From the NCBI RefSeq assembly GCF_014451325.2, contig NZ_JACSCH020000001.1, forward strand, positions 121,102 to 185,101: a DNA stretch of 64,000 nt, read 5' to 3'. Below are positions 24,453-34,319 of this stretch, one piece after another. The stretch comes from Streptomyces sp. CB02980. GTDB taxonomy: Bacteria; Actinomycetota; Actinomycetes; Streptomycetales; Streptomycetaceae. A program made the position numbers and the translations under genes. The notes below the pieces were generated by a model. That model had not been told where the DNA came from, ran no database searches, and worked only from the letters and a program-made list of their open reading frames with translations. The first letter of the stretch is position 1. Each line of letters opens with the position of its first letter.

Positions 24453-24998
24453 TCATTGGTATGACGGTTCTTTGTCGCTTGCCAGCCTCGCGTGGAGTTC
24501 GACGTCATAGCGCACGCCGTCGTATTCGAGCTTCTGCCGCTGAAGTCCCTCGACCGCGAAGCCGGCGGCGGCAGCGACCCGGCACGACGCGGGGTTGTTG
24601 ACCCGGTGGCCCAGCTCGAGGCGGGACAGCTCAGCGTCATCGAAAGCCCACCGCGCCAGAGCCCTGCATGCCTGCGAGGCGACACCCCGCCCGCGGGCCG
24701 TGGACGTCGTCCAGTACGAAACCCAGCCGGTGGCATGACGCCGATCGACGGCACCAACGGCGACGTATCCGAGTACGTCGCCTCCTCCGTCAACCACGGC
24801 GAAGGCGAAGGCCGCCCCCGCGTCCCATCGCTCCGTCCACGCCGAAATCCACCGTTCCGCAGCGTCCTGCGAGTCAATCGCCGCCTCGGACTGCCCACGC
24901 ATCAAAGGGTCTGCAAACGCACTCATCACCGGGCGGGCATCCAGCGCGGCCCATCGACGCAGCAGCAGCCCGGATGGAGTCTCTACGTGATCACGCAT
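24453..24998 (-). CDS. GNAT N-acetyltransferase (RimJ/RimL type)
   Basis: The 181-aa product contains GLLLRRWAALDARPVMSAFA, AVVDGGGDVLGYVAVGAVDR, YWTTSTARGRGVASQACRAL (the RGRGVA acetyl-CoA motif), then LELGHRVNNPASCRVAAAAG and FAVEG. The N-P-x-S and GF(xx)EG motifs are typical of RimJ/RimL-like acetyltransferases that act on protein N-termini or amino-sugar antibiotics. ATG 24998 is the first start with family-like sequence. The truncated ISL3 transposase begins about 100 bp upstream on the other strand. Confidence 0.85.
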   Translation of the reverse strand: MRDHVETPSGLLLRRWAALDARPVMSAFADPLMRGQSEAAIDSQDAAERWISAWTERWDAGAAFAFAVVDGGGDVLGYVAVGAVDRRHATGWVSYWTTSTARGRGVASQACRALARWAFDDAELSRLELGHRVNNPASCRVAAAAGFAVEGLQRQKLEYDGVRYDVELHARLASDKEPSYQ

Positions 24999-25096
24999 GG
25001 CCGGAGTCTCGCCCAACACAGGGCCAGTGTCACTCCGTTTCTCGCAGAGTTCAGGTTCGAAACACTCACTCAGTACGTCAGGAAGTGGGCACGTTT

Positions 25097-26260
25097 CATC
25101 ACACCCCGGGTCCTGGGGGTGGACGACTTCGCGCTCTACGGCGACACCTACGGCACGATCCTGGTCGACGCCACCACCAGGCTTCCACTGACCCTCTGGG
25201 AAGGACGTGAGGCGGAACGGCTGGGCCGGTGGCTGCGTCAGCACCCAGGTGTTGAGGTCGCCTGTCGCGACGGTTCCCTCGCCTACCGCCAGGGCATCAC
25301 CGCCGGCGCCCCGGATGCCGTGCAGGTCAGCGACCGCTTTCACCTCTGGCAGGGCCTCTCCCGCCGAGTTCAGGACATCGCCTCCGCCCACCGCGGATGC
25401 CTGCCCGCAGCGCTCCCCCCGATGAGCGAGACCGATCCCGCACCGGTCGAGGAGCCCGTCGAGAACACCGCCGCGGACACACGAGCCGGGCGCCACGCCC
25501 GAAGGCTTTTCGAGGCCGTGCAGGTTCTGACCCGTTCCGGTCGGAGCCACAGCTCCGTGGCCCGGGAACTCGGCCTGGACCGCCGCACGGTCGGCAAATA
25601 CGCCCGGGCCCACACCTGGCAGGAGGTGATGCGCCGCCCGCCCGAAAGCCCTCCAGTCTGGACCCCTACTTCGACTACCTGCAACAACGCTGGGACGAGG
25701 GACAGCACAGCGCGAAGATCCTGCACGAGGAACTCCAGACCAAGGGATTTCTCGGCCACTACCAGCGCGTGAAAATGGTCGTCGCGCCACTCAGGCGGGG
25801 CCTGCCCCTGGACGAGCCACGCGAGCGGCCACCCTCGCCGCGTGAAACAGCCCGCTGGATCACCACCCACCCGCACCGCCGGAACCTCCACATCAACGAC
25901 CGCCTGCCCCGGCTCCTCGACCACTGCCCTGAACTCAGGCAGACTCACGACCTGGTCCGCCAGTTCGCCGCCATGCTTGACAACCACGACGCGACAGCAC
26001 TCCTGGGCTGGCTGGACGCCCTCGCAGACAGCGGTCTGGCCCCTCTTGTCGGCCTTGCCCGATCCCTGCGCGAAGACCAGCACTCTGTCGCGCACGGAAT
26101 CACCACCCCTTACAACTCCGGGGTCAACGAAGGCCACATCACCGACGTCAAATCGCAGAAACGCCTGATGGCTGGACGCACCGGCGTCCCGCTCCTCCGC
26201 CACCGCGTCGTTCTGATTGCTCACCTCCGCCGCCGCTATGCAGACCGAGACGTCCCCAAC
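25097..26260 (+). pseudogene. ISL3-family transposase, 5'-truncated and frameshifted
   Basis: The reading begins in mid-protein with TPRVLGVDDFALYGDTYGTI and DGSLAYRQGITAGAPDAVQV, and has SDRFHLWQGLSRRVQ. Near 25650 the frame changes (RPPESPPVW becomes ARKPSSLDPYFDYLQQRWDE) and continues to SGVNEGHITDVKSQKRLMAG and RHRVVLIAH. The N-terminal zinc-ribbon/HTH region is absent. The last bases abut the DUF2283 gene's 3' end. Confidence 0.85.
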
Positions 26261-26283
26261 CTGATGCGGCGCGGGCCGAGGAC

Positions 26284-26538
26284 TCATCCAGTTGATGCAC
26301 CGCCGGCATCCAGACGCTCAGATGACTCGAGCAGGTACCCGGGCAGCTTGGAGTCTGCCGCCAGTACCTCGATGCCGATGAGGCGTCCTTGCTCGTCGAA
26401 GTCCAGGTTGATCATGCCGCCGACCTCCACCGGATCGCAGGGGTACATGCGCGAGGATCTGGTGCGAACCTGCGGATCGGTGAGGTAGACGTACGCTGCG
26501 TTCGCGGTCTTGTCGTACGTGACTCTGAGGTCTGCCAC
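26284..26538 (-). CDS. DUF2283 family protein
   Basis: The 84-aa product reads LRVTYDKTANAAYVYLTDPQ, then VEVGGMINLDFDEQGRLIGI and EVLAADSKLP. The (Y)D...DA(A)YIYL...G...NLDFDE.GRLIGIEVL layout is the DUF2283 signature, a small beta-rich family often found near toxin-antitoxin and mobile elements, function unknown. GTG 26538 is chosen over GTG 26547 because GGGAG lies nine bases upstream of it. Confidence 0.82.
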   Translation of the reverse strand: MADLRVTYDKTANAAYVYLTDPQVRTRSSRMYPCDPVEVGGMINLDFDEQGRLIGIEVLAADSKLPGYLLESSERLDAGGASTG

Positions 26539-26777
26539 GGCTGTCACGCTCCCTTGGTATGGCTGGTGTCGGCACAGTCTCTGTACCTACCGGAGCTCGG
26601 TCGGACAGATGCTGAGGCGGCAAGCTGCAAGACCAGGAAAGCCTGGACGGTGTCGCATGCGGGCGGTACTGCACACGCTCGCTGAGTTCACCGAAGCCAA
26701 GATGATCTCCGGCTACGAAAATCTTGCCAGAGCCACGTTCACGTGTACGCCGACAGTAGAGACCCTGAGCTGGCTAT
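26539..26777. other. Short intergenic region
   Basis: Nothing supported beyond the promoter region of the DUF2283 gene. Confidence 0.4.
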
Positions 26778-28202
26778 TCAGCTGATTCTCCGGGGTTTCG
26801 TGCCGACCTTGTGGTGTGCTGGGCGGGTGTATGCCTCGCCGGTGGCTAGGACGCGTCCGACTTCGTAGCGGGTGGCGGGCCGCTGGTTCTTCGAGCCGAG
26901 CGGTCGGCCGGGGCCGGGGCGGGTGGGTTTCGGTGCACCGGCTGGCGTGCCGGTCTTCGCCCGCAGGTTCCTGAACCCCCGCCGAACCCGGGCCGGGGTG
27001 AGTCTGTTCGGTTCCGCCGGCCGCTCCCACGGTCGTCGGAGGACGCGCGCGAGCGGGCGGGCGGGCGGGCGAGGCGAAGCTGAGCGTGCGCGGCCAGGAC
27101 GAGCCAGGTCCAGCGATCGGCGGCCTGCGAGTCTCGCAGTTTCGGGCGGGTCCAGCCGAGCGTCTGCTTGGGCAGTCGGAAGGTGTGTTCCACGTCGAAG
27201 CGCCGGAGGAACGCCTGCCAGCACCGGTCGACGTCGTCGGGGCTGGCGCCGGTGCCCAACCAGCACAGCCAGACGGGCTTGTTCACCCCGCCGCTGGGCA
27301 GTTTCGCGACCGTCAGGCGGACCACGGTGCCCTCGATGATCGGCAACGGGCCCTCGTGGTCGAGCCACGCTGCCCTGCGGGTGAGCCGCGGGTGGAGCCG
27401 GTCCCAGGCTTGGGCGGTCGCGGTCCCGTATCGGTTGGTGTTGGTGACGGTGACCGCGGTGGCCTCGCCCCATGTGGCAGGGTCGCCGAAGACGAACTCG
27501 CCTCCGTGCTTGGGCGGGTGGCCGCCTTGCGGCGGGCAGATCCATGGCACGGGGACGGACTTGCGCATGACCCGGTCCGAACGGAGCCGGCCCAGCACCT
27601 CGACGGGAAGATCGCTCAGGAGGTGGGCGATGCGGGGCGCGTCGTAGCCGACATCGAGGACGACCAAGATGTTCGGGGCCCCTGCCTGCCACTGGCGGGC
27701 TTCCACGAGGCGTTCGACGACATCGCGGACCTGGCTGGCGGTGACCGCGGCCAAGTCGGCGCCGGGCTCCAGCCGGATCGCGTCCAGCAACGCGGTCCAC
27801 GAGGTCCGACCTCTCCAGCGCCGCGACGATCGAGTACGGCCGGCCGGGCACCATCGGGTGCTTGCCCAGGCCCCGGCCGAAGGTATGACAGAAGGACCGG
27901 TCACAGGAGGTGTCGGCGTCCGGCCGCAGCCACGGCGAGACGTCCACCGCCAGCACCAGCACCAGCACCAGCACCAGCCGTCCCTCCCCGGCTCGGGGAA
28001 GAGGGACACTCGACAGTGCCCGCCGCAGCCGGGCGACATCCATCCGACCGTGGTTGATCCCCGAGTACAACGCCCCGTGCCCACGCCGATGCTCGGGAGC
28101 GAGCGCCAGGTCCACGAGGGTGCGGACCGGACCGTCGGTGCACAGCAGCGCGTCGCACAACTCGAACAGGGCGTCGCCCCGCGCGGTCAGGCACGCGTAC
28201 AA
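26778..28202 (-). pseudogene. NF041680-like (IS4/IS701-related) transposase with two frameshifts
   Basis: The N-terminal part from 28202 reads GDALFELCDALLCTDGPVRT, LVDLALAPEHRRGHGALYSG and VDVSPWLRPDADTSCDRSFC. Near 27800 the frame shifts to TALLDAIRLEPGADLAAVTA, VVLDVGYDAPRIAHLLSDLP and VEHTFRLPKQTLGWTRPKLR. At 27055-27072 a GCCC run has two extra units (8 bp), throwing the frame back for the tail (RLTPARVRRGFRNLRAKTGT). A CACCAG hexamer run near 27953 also inflates an LVLVLV stretch. It cannot make a full transposase. Confidence 0.8.
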
Positions 28203-28409
28203 CTCCGAGCGGAACTCCCGCCACCACCGTCAACGCGTCTCGTTCAACCTCGTGCCCGACCGGCCCCACGATCCCGGCCTCCGTACTGCGCTGTCGCTCA
28301 GCACAGGATCGGCCCGCGGCCCCTCACACAGCTGGTGAACTGGGAAAACACCGAACAAGTTCGACCGTCGTTCGACGCCGGACCATAGACGACAAGCTAA
28401 GAGGTCGTC

Positions 28410-29210
28410 TCAGTTGGTCAATCTTCGGTAGCAGATGAGGGTGGCGGCGATGCCGGCGAAGGCGAGGAAGTGTTCGGCCTTGCGTTCGTAGCGGCGGTGC
28501 AGACGACGACACCCGTTTAGCCAGGCCACCGTCCGCTCCACGGTCCAGCGGTGACGGCCGAGACGCTGGGAAGATTCGATGCCCCTGCGCGCGATGCGCG
28601 GCGTGATGTTCCGAGAGCGGAGCCTTACGCAGGTGGTCGTAGTCATAGCCCTTGTCACCGTGGAGTTTGGCCGGACGGCGGCGGCGCGGCCCACGGCGAG
28701 AGCGGATGGGCGGTATGCCTCGGACAAGAGGTTCGAGACCCTGGCTGTCGTGGGTGTTGGCGGCGGAGATGCCGATGGAGATGGGCAGACCCGTCCGTTC
28801 TGTAATCAAGTGGATCTTTGAGCCTTTCTTGCCGCGATCGACAGGATTCGGGCCTGTCAGCTCCCCCCTTTGAGGGCTCGCATGTTCACGGAGTCGATCG
28901 CGCACCTCGACCAGTCCAGCTCCCCGCGGGCGCCGAGCTCGTCCAACACCAGACGATGGAGCTTCGCCCACACCCGCGCTGCGGTCCACTCGGAGAAACG
29001 CCGATGGACCGTCTGCCATGAGGCCCCGAAAACTGGCGGCAGCTGCCGCCAGGTGCACCCTGACGTGGCGACAAAGATGATCGCGGCGAGCACAGCACGA
29101 TCGTCGACCCGCCGACGGCCTCCGCCTTGCGGCCTCGTGGGGATCTGCGGTCTCACAGACCGGAACAACTCCCACAGCCCCTCCGGCACCAACCCCTCAA
29201 CGAAGGCCAT
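28410..29210 (-). pseudogene. IS5-family transposase (two-phase, with a later deletion)
   Basis: The first phase from 29210 reads MAFVEGLVPEGLWELFRSVR, AAIIFVATSGCTWRQLPPVF and LGARGELDWSRCAIDSVNMR. At AAAGGGGGGAG (about 28860) a -1 slip would join it to ELTGPNPVDRGKKGSKIHLI, a normal IS5 programmed site. Near 28625 about 2 bp are missing (LRKAPLS, where LRKWLRER is expected). The rest, RIARRGIESSQRLGRHRWTV and ERTVAWLNGCRRLHRRYERK, is therefore out of frame. The deletion makes it inactive. Confidence 0.85.
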
Positions 29211-30099
29211 CAAGTACAGCCCCCTCCATCGGTGCCGGAGCCACCGACCTGTCCGCGGCCTTCCAGAGGGCCCCGAATCGCGCCAGGTAGTGCCACACCT
29301 TTTTGACCGCCTGGGGGTCATAGAGGCCGGCGAGTGCGGAGTTTCCGAGGATCCAAGGATCCAGCATGCCGTCGATCGCGATCTGCGTGCCCAAGTCGAC
29401 GTATCCCTGGCCGCGGTAATCGGGGTGACGTCGGAGTTCTTCAACCCCAAGTCGGAAGCCGGGGTGCCACTCCACCGGGCAGCCAAGACGCAGGGCCGCG
29501 TCCTCGACCGCCGTACTTCGGTAACAGGGGTCCAGCACCAGCGCCTCCACATCACCTTGCAGCTGGACCGGGCCGTGCACCTGCGCCTCTACGTAGTCGT
29601 CAAGCTCGTCCTTACGATCGGCGAGGGCAAGCTCGATAAGCCCCATGCGGGCCGCGACACCGAAATCCGATGGTTCGAGGAAACTGTCCGGGTAGCAGAA
29701 CGTGCTCCGCGTCAGCGTCTGGGCGGTCAGCCGGAAGTGAGCCGAGCCGAACCGCGGCGCCCCGCCGACCGGCTTGCGGCGGAAGTTCAACGCCCCGTAG
29801 ACGGGCCGCTCATGAGCGGACGCTTCGTCGTACGCCCCATCGAAGATCCGGCTCTCCCAGCGCCACCGGTCGCCGCCTGGATGCGCGGTCAGGCCGCCAT
29901 TGCTGGTCCCCGTGACGAACTGCGAGTGGTAGACGCCGCCCTCGGCCATAGCGTCCAGGATCGGCTTGCCGTGCAGCAGACGGTCCGGGTGGAAGTTGAG
30001 GGTCACCCGCAATGCCGGTTCCATCGGAGGGCCCGACGCCAGTTCCGCGACATGCCGAAGGGCCCGTTCCTGCGCTGTCTGGGAGGCTGCAGAGCTCAT
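29197..30099 (-). CDS. DUF3626 protein
   Basis: Starting at ATG 30099 (GTG 30135 is possible) the product is 300 aa. Key segments are LRVTLNFHPDRLLHGKPILD, VYHSQFVTGTSNGGLTAHPG, DRWRWESRIFDGAYDEASAH, ERPVYGALNF and, later, DYRGQGYVDLGTQIAIDGML. These are the DUF3626 motifs; the R, S/N-G-G and E patterns recall ADP-ribosyltransferase folds, which I offer only as a possibility. The last 14 bp overlap the transposase start, and the extra C-terminal 25 aa look atypical, so the end may have been altered by the insertion. It appears to be cargo of the IS5-like element. Confidence 0.7.
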   Translation of the reverse strand: MSSAASQTAQERALRHVAELASGPPMEPALRVTLNFHPDRLLHGKPILDAMAEGGVYHSQFVTGTSNGGLTAHPGGDRWRWESRIFDGAYDEASAHERPVYGALNFRRKPVGGAPRFGSAHFRLTAQTLTRSTFCYPDSFLEPSDFGVAARMGLIELALADRKDELDDYVEAQVHGPVQLQGDVEALVLDPCYRSTAVEDAALRLGCPVEWHPGFRLGVEELRRHPDYRGQGYVDLGTQIAIDGMLDPWILGNSALAGLYDPQAVKKVWHYLARFGALWKAADRSVAPAPMEGAVLDGLR

Positions 30100-30208
30100 C
30101 AGCACAGTGTTCCCCACCCTGATCAACCGGTGCACGCGGATTGCCCACCGACAGCCCGTTCCAGCGTGACGGAGCGTTGATTGATCACCAATCGAGACGA
30201 TCTCTAAG

Positions 30209-30552
30209 TGGCTGTTGTTGTTCCGAACTTGAGGAGTGCTGGTCGAACGGGAGTCACCTGAACTGCCGACCCGACCGGTCCTCCCCCGCCATCGTGACCT
30301 CCGCGTCCATCACATCGACGGCAGCATGGCCGCGCGCACCGGGTGGATGTCACGGCACCGAGGTGCCCGGCCGCACGGCGCGGCCAGAGCACCCACAGGC
30401 ACGACGCCTGGCGTACCGCCACCACCAGCGTCCTCGCAGCAGTGCGCAGCTTGTCACCCGAGCGGTGGGAGGCGAGGACGTCTGCAATGGCCAACCGGCG
30501 GCGACTGTGAAAATCGCTGTCCGATCTCGGAGCACGGTGATAGACACCTGGC
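30209..30552. other. Intergenic region, no gene seen
   Basis: This is the flank between the IS5-like right end and the next gene, with no coding bias noticed. Confidence 0.5.
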
Positions 30553-31353
30553 GTGGAAAAGAATCTTGAGTTCCCTGACCTGTTGCGACTGATCGATGAA
30601 CGGTCGACCGCCTTCCGCGCCGTGGTCGCCGCCGCGCCCGATCTCGACGCGCAGGTGCCGACCTGCCCCGGGTGGACGCTGTTCGATCTGGTGAAGCACC
30701 TGGGTGGGGGAGACCGTTTCTGGGCCGCCATCGTCGGCGCGGGGTCTGCCGACGCTCCCCCGGCCGAGGCCGTCGCCGCGCGCGCCGCGCTGGAAGTGCC
30801 GCAGGAGCGTGAGGCCCTGCTGGCCTGGCTGGACGCGTCGACGCAGCTTCTGCTGGGCGCCCTGCGCGCCGCGGGACCGGAGAGCGGTTGCTGGACGTGG
30901 TGGCCCGCGTCGCAGTCACCGCAGACCGCCGGCGGCACCGCCCGGCACCGGGTCCAGGAGACCGCGGTGCACACCTACGACGCCCAGCTCGCCGGGGGCT
31001 CCCAGCAGCCGCTGCCGATCGAGCTGGCACTCGACGGTGTGGAGGAGTTCCTGTTCACCGTCTGCGCAACGCCGAGTGCCTGGCCGCACAAGCCCACGGC
31101 CTTCGACTTCCACGCCGCCGAGGGCCGCTCCTGGCGCCTCACCGTCGACGGCGACGGCGCACGCATCACCCGCATCCCCGCTCCCACCGCCGCGACCGGC
31201 GAAGACTCGGACGCAGCCGGCGCCTCCGTCCACGGAACGGCCAGTGAGCTGGTCCTCTACCTGTACGACCGGATCCAGGCCGACTCCTTGCACGTTGACG
31301 GAGACGCAGGGCTGCTCGACCTGCTCCGCGCCTGGGAGCCGGAGGAGAAGTAG
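30553..31353 (+). CDS. Maleylpyruvate isomerase-like (DinB-fold, mycothiol-dependent) protein
   Basis: The 266-aa product has the MDMPI N-terminal pattern VPTCPGWTLFDLVKHLGGGD, a central RHRVQETAVHTYDAQLAGGS that includes candidate metal ligands (His and Glu), and the MDMPI C-terminal SELVLYLYDRIQADSLHVDG. Family members use mycothiol for isomerisation or S-transfer on small electrophiles. The GTG start at 30553 has no clear ribosome site. It stands alone among IS debris. Confidence 0.83.
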   Translation: MEKNLEFPDLLRLIDERSTAFRAVVAAAPDLDAQVPTCPGWTLFDLVKHLGGGDRFWAAIVGAGSADAPPAEAVAARAALEVPQEREALLAWLDASTQLLLGALRAAGPESGCWTWWPASQSPQTAGGTARHRVQETAVHTYDAQLAGGSQQPLPIELALDGVEEFLFTVCATPSAWPHKPTAFDFHAAEGRSWRLTVDGDGARITRIPAPTAATGEDSDAAGASVHGTASELVLYLYDRIQADSLHVDGDAGLLDLLRAWEPEEK

Positions 31354-31594
31354 GACGTAGCGGGGGCGGCTGGCCGCGCCTCGAGCCGGTAGGACACGAC
31401 TCTTCGCCAGGTTCGTCAGTTGCGGCACCGGGCTCAGACCCGCGAGGCGGCCTCGGGGCGTCACCAAGCCGACCGTCTACTTGGATGGCAGTGCGAATCT
31501 GTCCGTCCCAGCGATCACGAGAAGCCACGCGACTGCCGTCGTCCCGATCTCGTCGAGAAGTCAGTCGATCGGGTGACTGCGGCGGCTGCCGTGC

Positions 31595-32345
31595 ATGAGA
31601 GCAGGGCCTCTTGGTAGCTCGAAGGGTGTCGAATCCAACGTGCGCTCCAGGAGGCCCTGTTGTCGCACTTCTACGGCAACGCGGGAGTGGGGTCCACTTC
31701 AGCCACTCTCGCGTGTGACTGTCTGGCTCACAGTTTCGGGAACGCCAGAGACCACGGGGCGCGCGAGCGTCGGTATCCCACCGACATGTCGGACGCCGAG
31801 TGGGCGGTGGTCCGGCCACTGCTGTGCCGGTGCCGGGCTGGCTGCGGGGCCGGGGCGGGCAACCGGAGGCATATTGCCACCGCGCGATGCTGGACGCGAT
31901 CCGCTACCTGGTCGACAACGGCACGAAGTGGCGGGCCATGCCTGCCGACTTCCCACCGTGGGACCGGGTCTACGCGTTCTTCCGGCGCTGGCGCAACCAC
32001 GATCTTGTCCGCGAGTTGCACGACCGGCTCCGCCGCCTGGTCCGCGAGCGGGCCGGGCAGGACTCGGAGCCGGGCGCGGGCGTGATCGAATCGCAGTCGG
32101 TCAATGCGGACGCGGTCGTCGGCTCTGACAGCGGCGGCTTCGACGGCGGCAAGCTGATCAACGGGCGCAAGCGGCACGTCGTGGTGGACACCCTTGGCCT
32201 GCTGCTCGCGGTGATGGTCACCGCAGCGGATGTGGGCGACCGCGCCGCGGCCCAGGTCCTGCTACTCACCCGGGTCACTGCCGCACACCACCTGCCGGCC
32301 CTGGTCTGGGCCGACGGCGGATACACCGGCAGCGTTCGGGCCGGC
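31595..32345 (+). pseudogene. IS5-family transposase A, frameshifted and 3'-truncated
   Basis: From about 31665 the frame reads SHFYGNAGVGSTSATLACDC and RRYPTDMSDAEWAVVRPLL. Two extra bases near 31824 shift it; the rest is GQPEAYCHRAMLDAIRYLVD, FPPWDRVYAFFRRWRNHDLV, SQSVNADAVVGSDSGGFDGG and ADGGYTGSVRAGLD. At 32345 it is cut off and joined to a second IS5 transposase. An inverted repeat (CAGGGCCTC near 31602, GAGGCCCTG near 31653) lies just upstream. The rest of 31354-31594 shows nothing. Confidence 0.8.
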
Positions 32346-32985
32346 CTGGACCACGGTCTACCGCCGGTTCGCCCAGTGGAGCCGGGATCGGATCTGGGCC
32401 CGGCTCTATCGCGTGATCCTCGACGAACTCGGGGCGCGGGGTGAGCTGGACTGGTCGCGGTGTGCGACCGACTCGGGCAGTCTGCGGGCGGCGAAAGCGG
32501 GCCTTTGACGGGACTGAATCCGGCTGATCGCGGCAAACTCGGATCGAAGATCCACCTGATCTGCGACCAGAACGGGCTGCCGCTGTCCCTGGGTATCTCC
32601 GGTGCGAACATGCACGACAGCCAGGGCCTGGAGCCGCTCGTCCGGGGCATCCCGCCCGTCCGCTCCTGCCGCGGGCCCGGCACCCGTCGAAACTGCACGC
32701 GGACAAGGGCTACGGCTACGGCTACGGCTACGACCACCTGCGCCGATGGCTCCGCGAGCGTGGAATCCGCCCTCGCATCGCGCGTAAGGGCATCGAGCCC
32801 TCACAGCGGCTGGGCCGGCACCCATGGGTGGTCGAGCGAACCGTGTCCTGGTTGGCCGGTTGCCGACGGCTGCACCGCCGCTACGAACGTAAGGCCGAGC
32901 ACTTCCTCGCCTTCGTCGGCATAGCCGCGGTTCTTATCTCCCACCGCCGCCTCCAGGCAGTGAGTTCGAGCGCCACGAAGTGACA
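32346..32985 (+). pseudogene. IS5-family transposase B, 5'-truncated
   Basis: It enters in mid-protein at TVYRRFAQWSRDRIWARLYR and VILDELGARGELDWSRCATD. It then passes a frame change near 32500 (GPLTGLNPADRGKLGSKIHL, ICDQNGLPLSLGISGANMHD) and another near 32690, and finishes KGIEPSQRLGRHPWVVERTV and RRYERKAEHFLAFVGIAAVL. A GGCTAC run of four units at 32709-32732 makes DKGYGYGYGYDHL. It is related to the copy at 28410-29210. Confidence 0.8.
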
Positions 32986-32997
32986 GATTGCCTGTGA

Positions 32998-33354
32998 TCA
33001 GGCAGACAGTGCGGTCTTGCGCGATGGTGGACGCCAGATGAAGGCGTTGGCGATCTCGTCCGGGAACGAACGCTGCTGCCATGTGTCGGTGATGTCGGTC
33101 CAGTTGCGAAGGACAGCCCTGCCCGCCGCCTTCGGAGTCTCTCGGTCGTAGACAAGATCGAATGAGTAGACACGGTCGTCCTTATCTACGCACTGGCCGA
33201 ACTCGTGGTCACCCCCGTCCGGGAAGAGATTGACCAGCACGGTCGCCGCCGGGTCGAGTCCCTGATCTTCGAGGAGACTCCTGAGCCGCCTCCAGAGATC
33301 GAACGTGCTCGTGCGAAGGAGGTGCGTGTTCTGAACATACACAGCCTGGGACAT
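32998..33354 (-). CDS. Hypothetical protein
   Basis: The 118-aa product from ATG 33354 reads MSQAVYVQNTHLLRTSTFDL, LRSLLEDQGLDPAATVLVNL, FPDGGDHEFGQCVDKDDRVY and SFDLVYDRETPKAAGRAVLR, a compact soluble protein with good codon bias. No family, signal peptide or motif is recognised. The ribosome site is weak. The upstream extension of the frame to 33558 lies within the neighbouring gene's leader and is not used. Confidence 0.55.
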   Translation of the reverse strand: MSQAVYVQNTHLLRTSTFDLWRRLRSLLEDQGLDPAATVLVNLFPDGGDHEFGQCVDKDDRVYSFDLVYDRETPKAAGRAVLRNWTDITDTWQQRSFPDEIANAFIWRPPSRKTALSA

Positions 33355-33538
33355 AGAACCCGATCTTGTGTCACCAGCGCCAGAACCGCCAGTCCTCGCA
33401 GACGGACAGCTCAAAAGAAACGACGCCTTAGGGCTCGTCCGGCGGATCATGGGCCGCGCCAGGGCCGGACCGAGGCGAGGGCCGGCCAGTGCCCTAATCG
33501 TGTTGACCGCCCCAGGCAGGCAGTGCTGGAGTCGGCAC

Positions 33539-34279
33539 GTGGACAGCATCCCCGCCAACCGGCGGCTCTGGAACCGAATCAGCAGCGCCTACCAGCATGA
33601 GCACGACCCGCAAATCGGCGCCACACCCCGGCTGTGGGGCATGTACTCCATCCCCGACGCGCACCTCCACGCCCTGGGTGACGTCACCGGCAAGCGCGTC
33701 CTCGAACTCGGCTGCGGCGCCGGCCAGTGGTCGAGGGCGCTCGCCGCCGAGGGCGCCACCGTGGTCGGGCTCGACCTGTCCGAAGCCCAACTCGCCGCAG
33801 CGGCCGACGCGATGGGAGCGGCCCGCTACCCGCTGGTGCAAGGCGCCGCCGAATACCTCCCCTTCGCCGACGACAGCTTCGACCTGGTGTTCTGCGACTT
33901 CGGTGGGCTCAGCTGGGCGCCCCCGCACCTGGCCGTCCCGCAGGCCGCACGCGTCTTGGGCCGGGGCGGGCGCCTGGTGTTCAACGTCGCCAGCCCATGG
34001 TTCGAAGCTTGCTACGACGAAGCCGCCGGCCGCGTGACCACGACGCTGCAGAAGGACTACTTCGGGCTGAACACCATCGCCGAAGACGGCGGCGCGACCA
34101 GCTATCAGCTCACCTACGGCGACTGGGTCCGGGTCCTGCGCGGCGCGGGACTCATCATCGACGACCTCATCGAGCCGCGGCCCGAACTCGGAACACCCAA
34201 CGGCTACAACGAAACCGACCCACCCGACTGGGCACACCGCTGGCCGGCGGAACTGCTCTGGGTAACCCACAAACCGTAA
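33539..34279 (+). CDS. Class I SAM-dependent methyltransferase
   Basis: GTG 33539 with GGAG seven bases upstream gives 246 aa. The SAM motifs are clear: RVLELGCGAGQWSRALAAEG (motif I), VVGLDLSEAQLAAAADAMGA, FADDSFDLVFCDFGGLSWAP (motif IV) and AARVLGRGGRLVFNVASPW. It belongs to the Methyltransf_11/UbiE-like group of small-molecule methyltransferases. The C-terminal IEPRPELGTPNGYNETDPPD is typical of Streptomyces relatives; the substrate is unknown. A frame upstream of 33539 to 33368 is open but lacks a ribosome site. Confidence 0.85.
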   Translation: MDSIPANRRLWNRISSAYQHEHDPQIGATPRLWGMYSIPDAHLHALGDVTGKRVLELGCGAGQWSRALAAEGATVVGLDLSEAQLAAAADAMGAARYPLVQGAAEYLPFADDSFDLVFCDFGGLSWAPPHLAVPQAARVLGRGGRLVFNVASPWFEACYDEAAGRVTTTLQKDYFGLNTIAEDGGATSYQLTYGDWVRVLRGAGLIIDDLIEPRPELGTPNGYNETDPPDWAHRWPAELLWVTHKP

Positions 34280-34319
34280 GACGTCGCGGGTAGCGGCGGT
34301 TACGCCGGGAGGACTACGC

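Larger units (their letters stand above)
28402..30204 (-). mobile_element. IS5-like element bracketing a transposase and a DUF3626 gene
   Basis: GAGGTCGTCTCAGTTGGT at 28402 and, inverted, GAGATCGTCTCGATTGGT ending at 30204 agree at 15 of 18 positions. Both ends are bordered by TAA in direct orientation (28399-28401 and 30205-30207), which fits the 3-bp TNA duplication of some IS5 groups. Inside are the broken transposase and DUF3626, on the same strand. The reading as one cargo-carrying element is an inference; two nested remnants are possible. Confidence 0.55.

Noticed and set aside
31166..31819. Minus-strand frame near the IS5 copies
   Set aside because: It shows no motif and overlaps real plus-strand coding on both sides.
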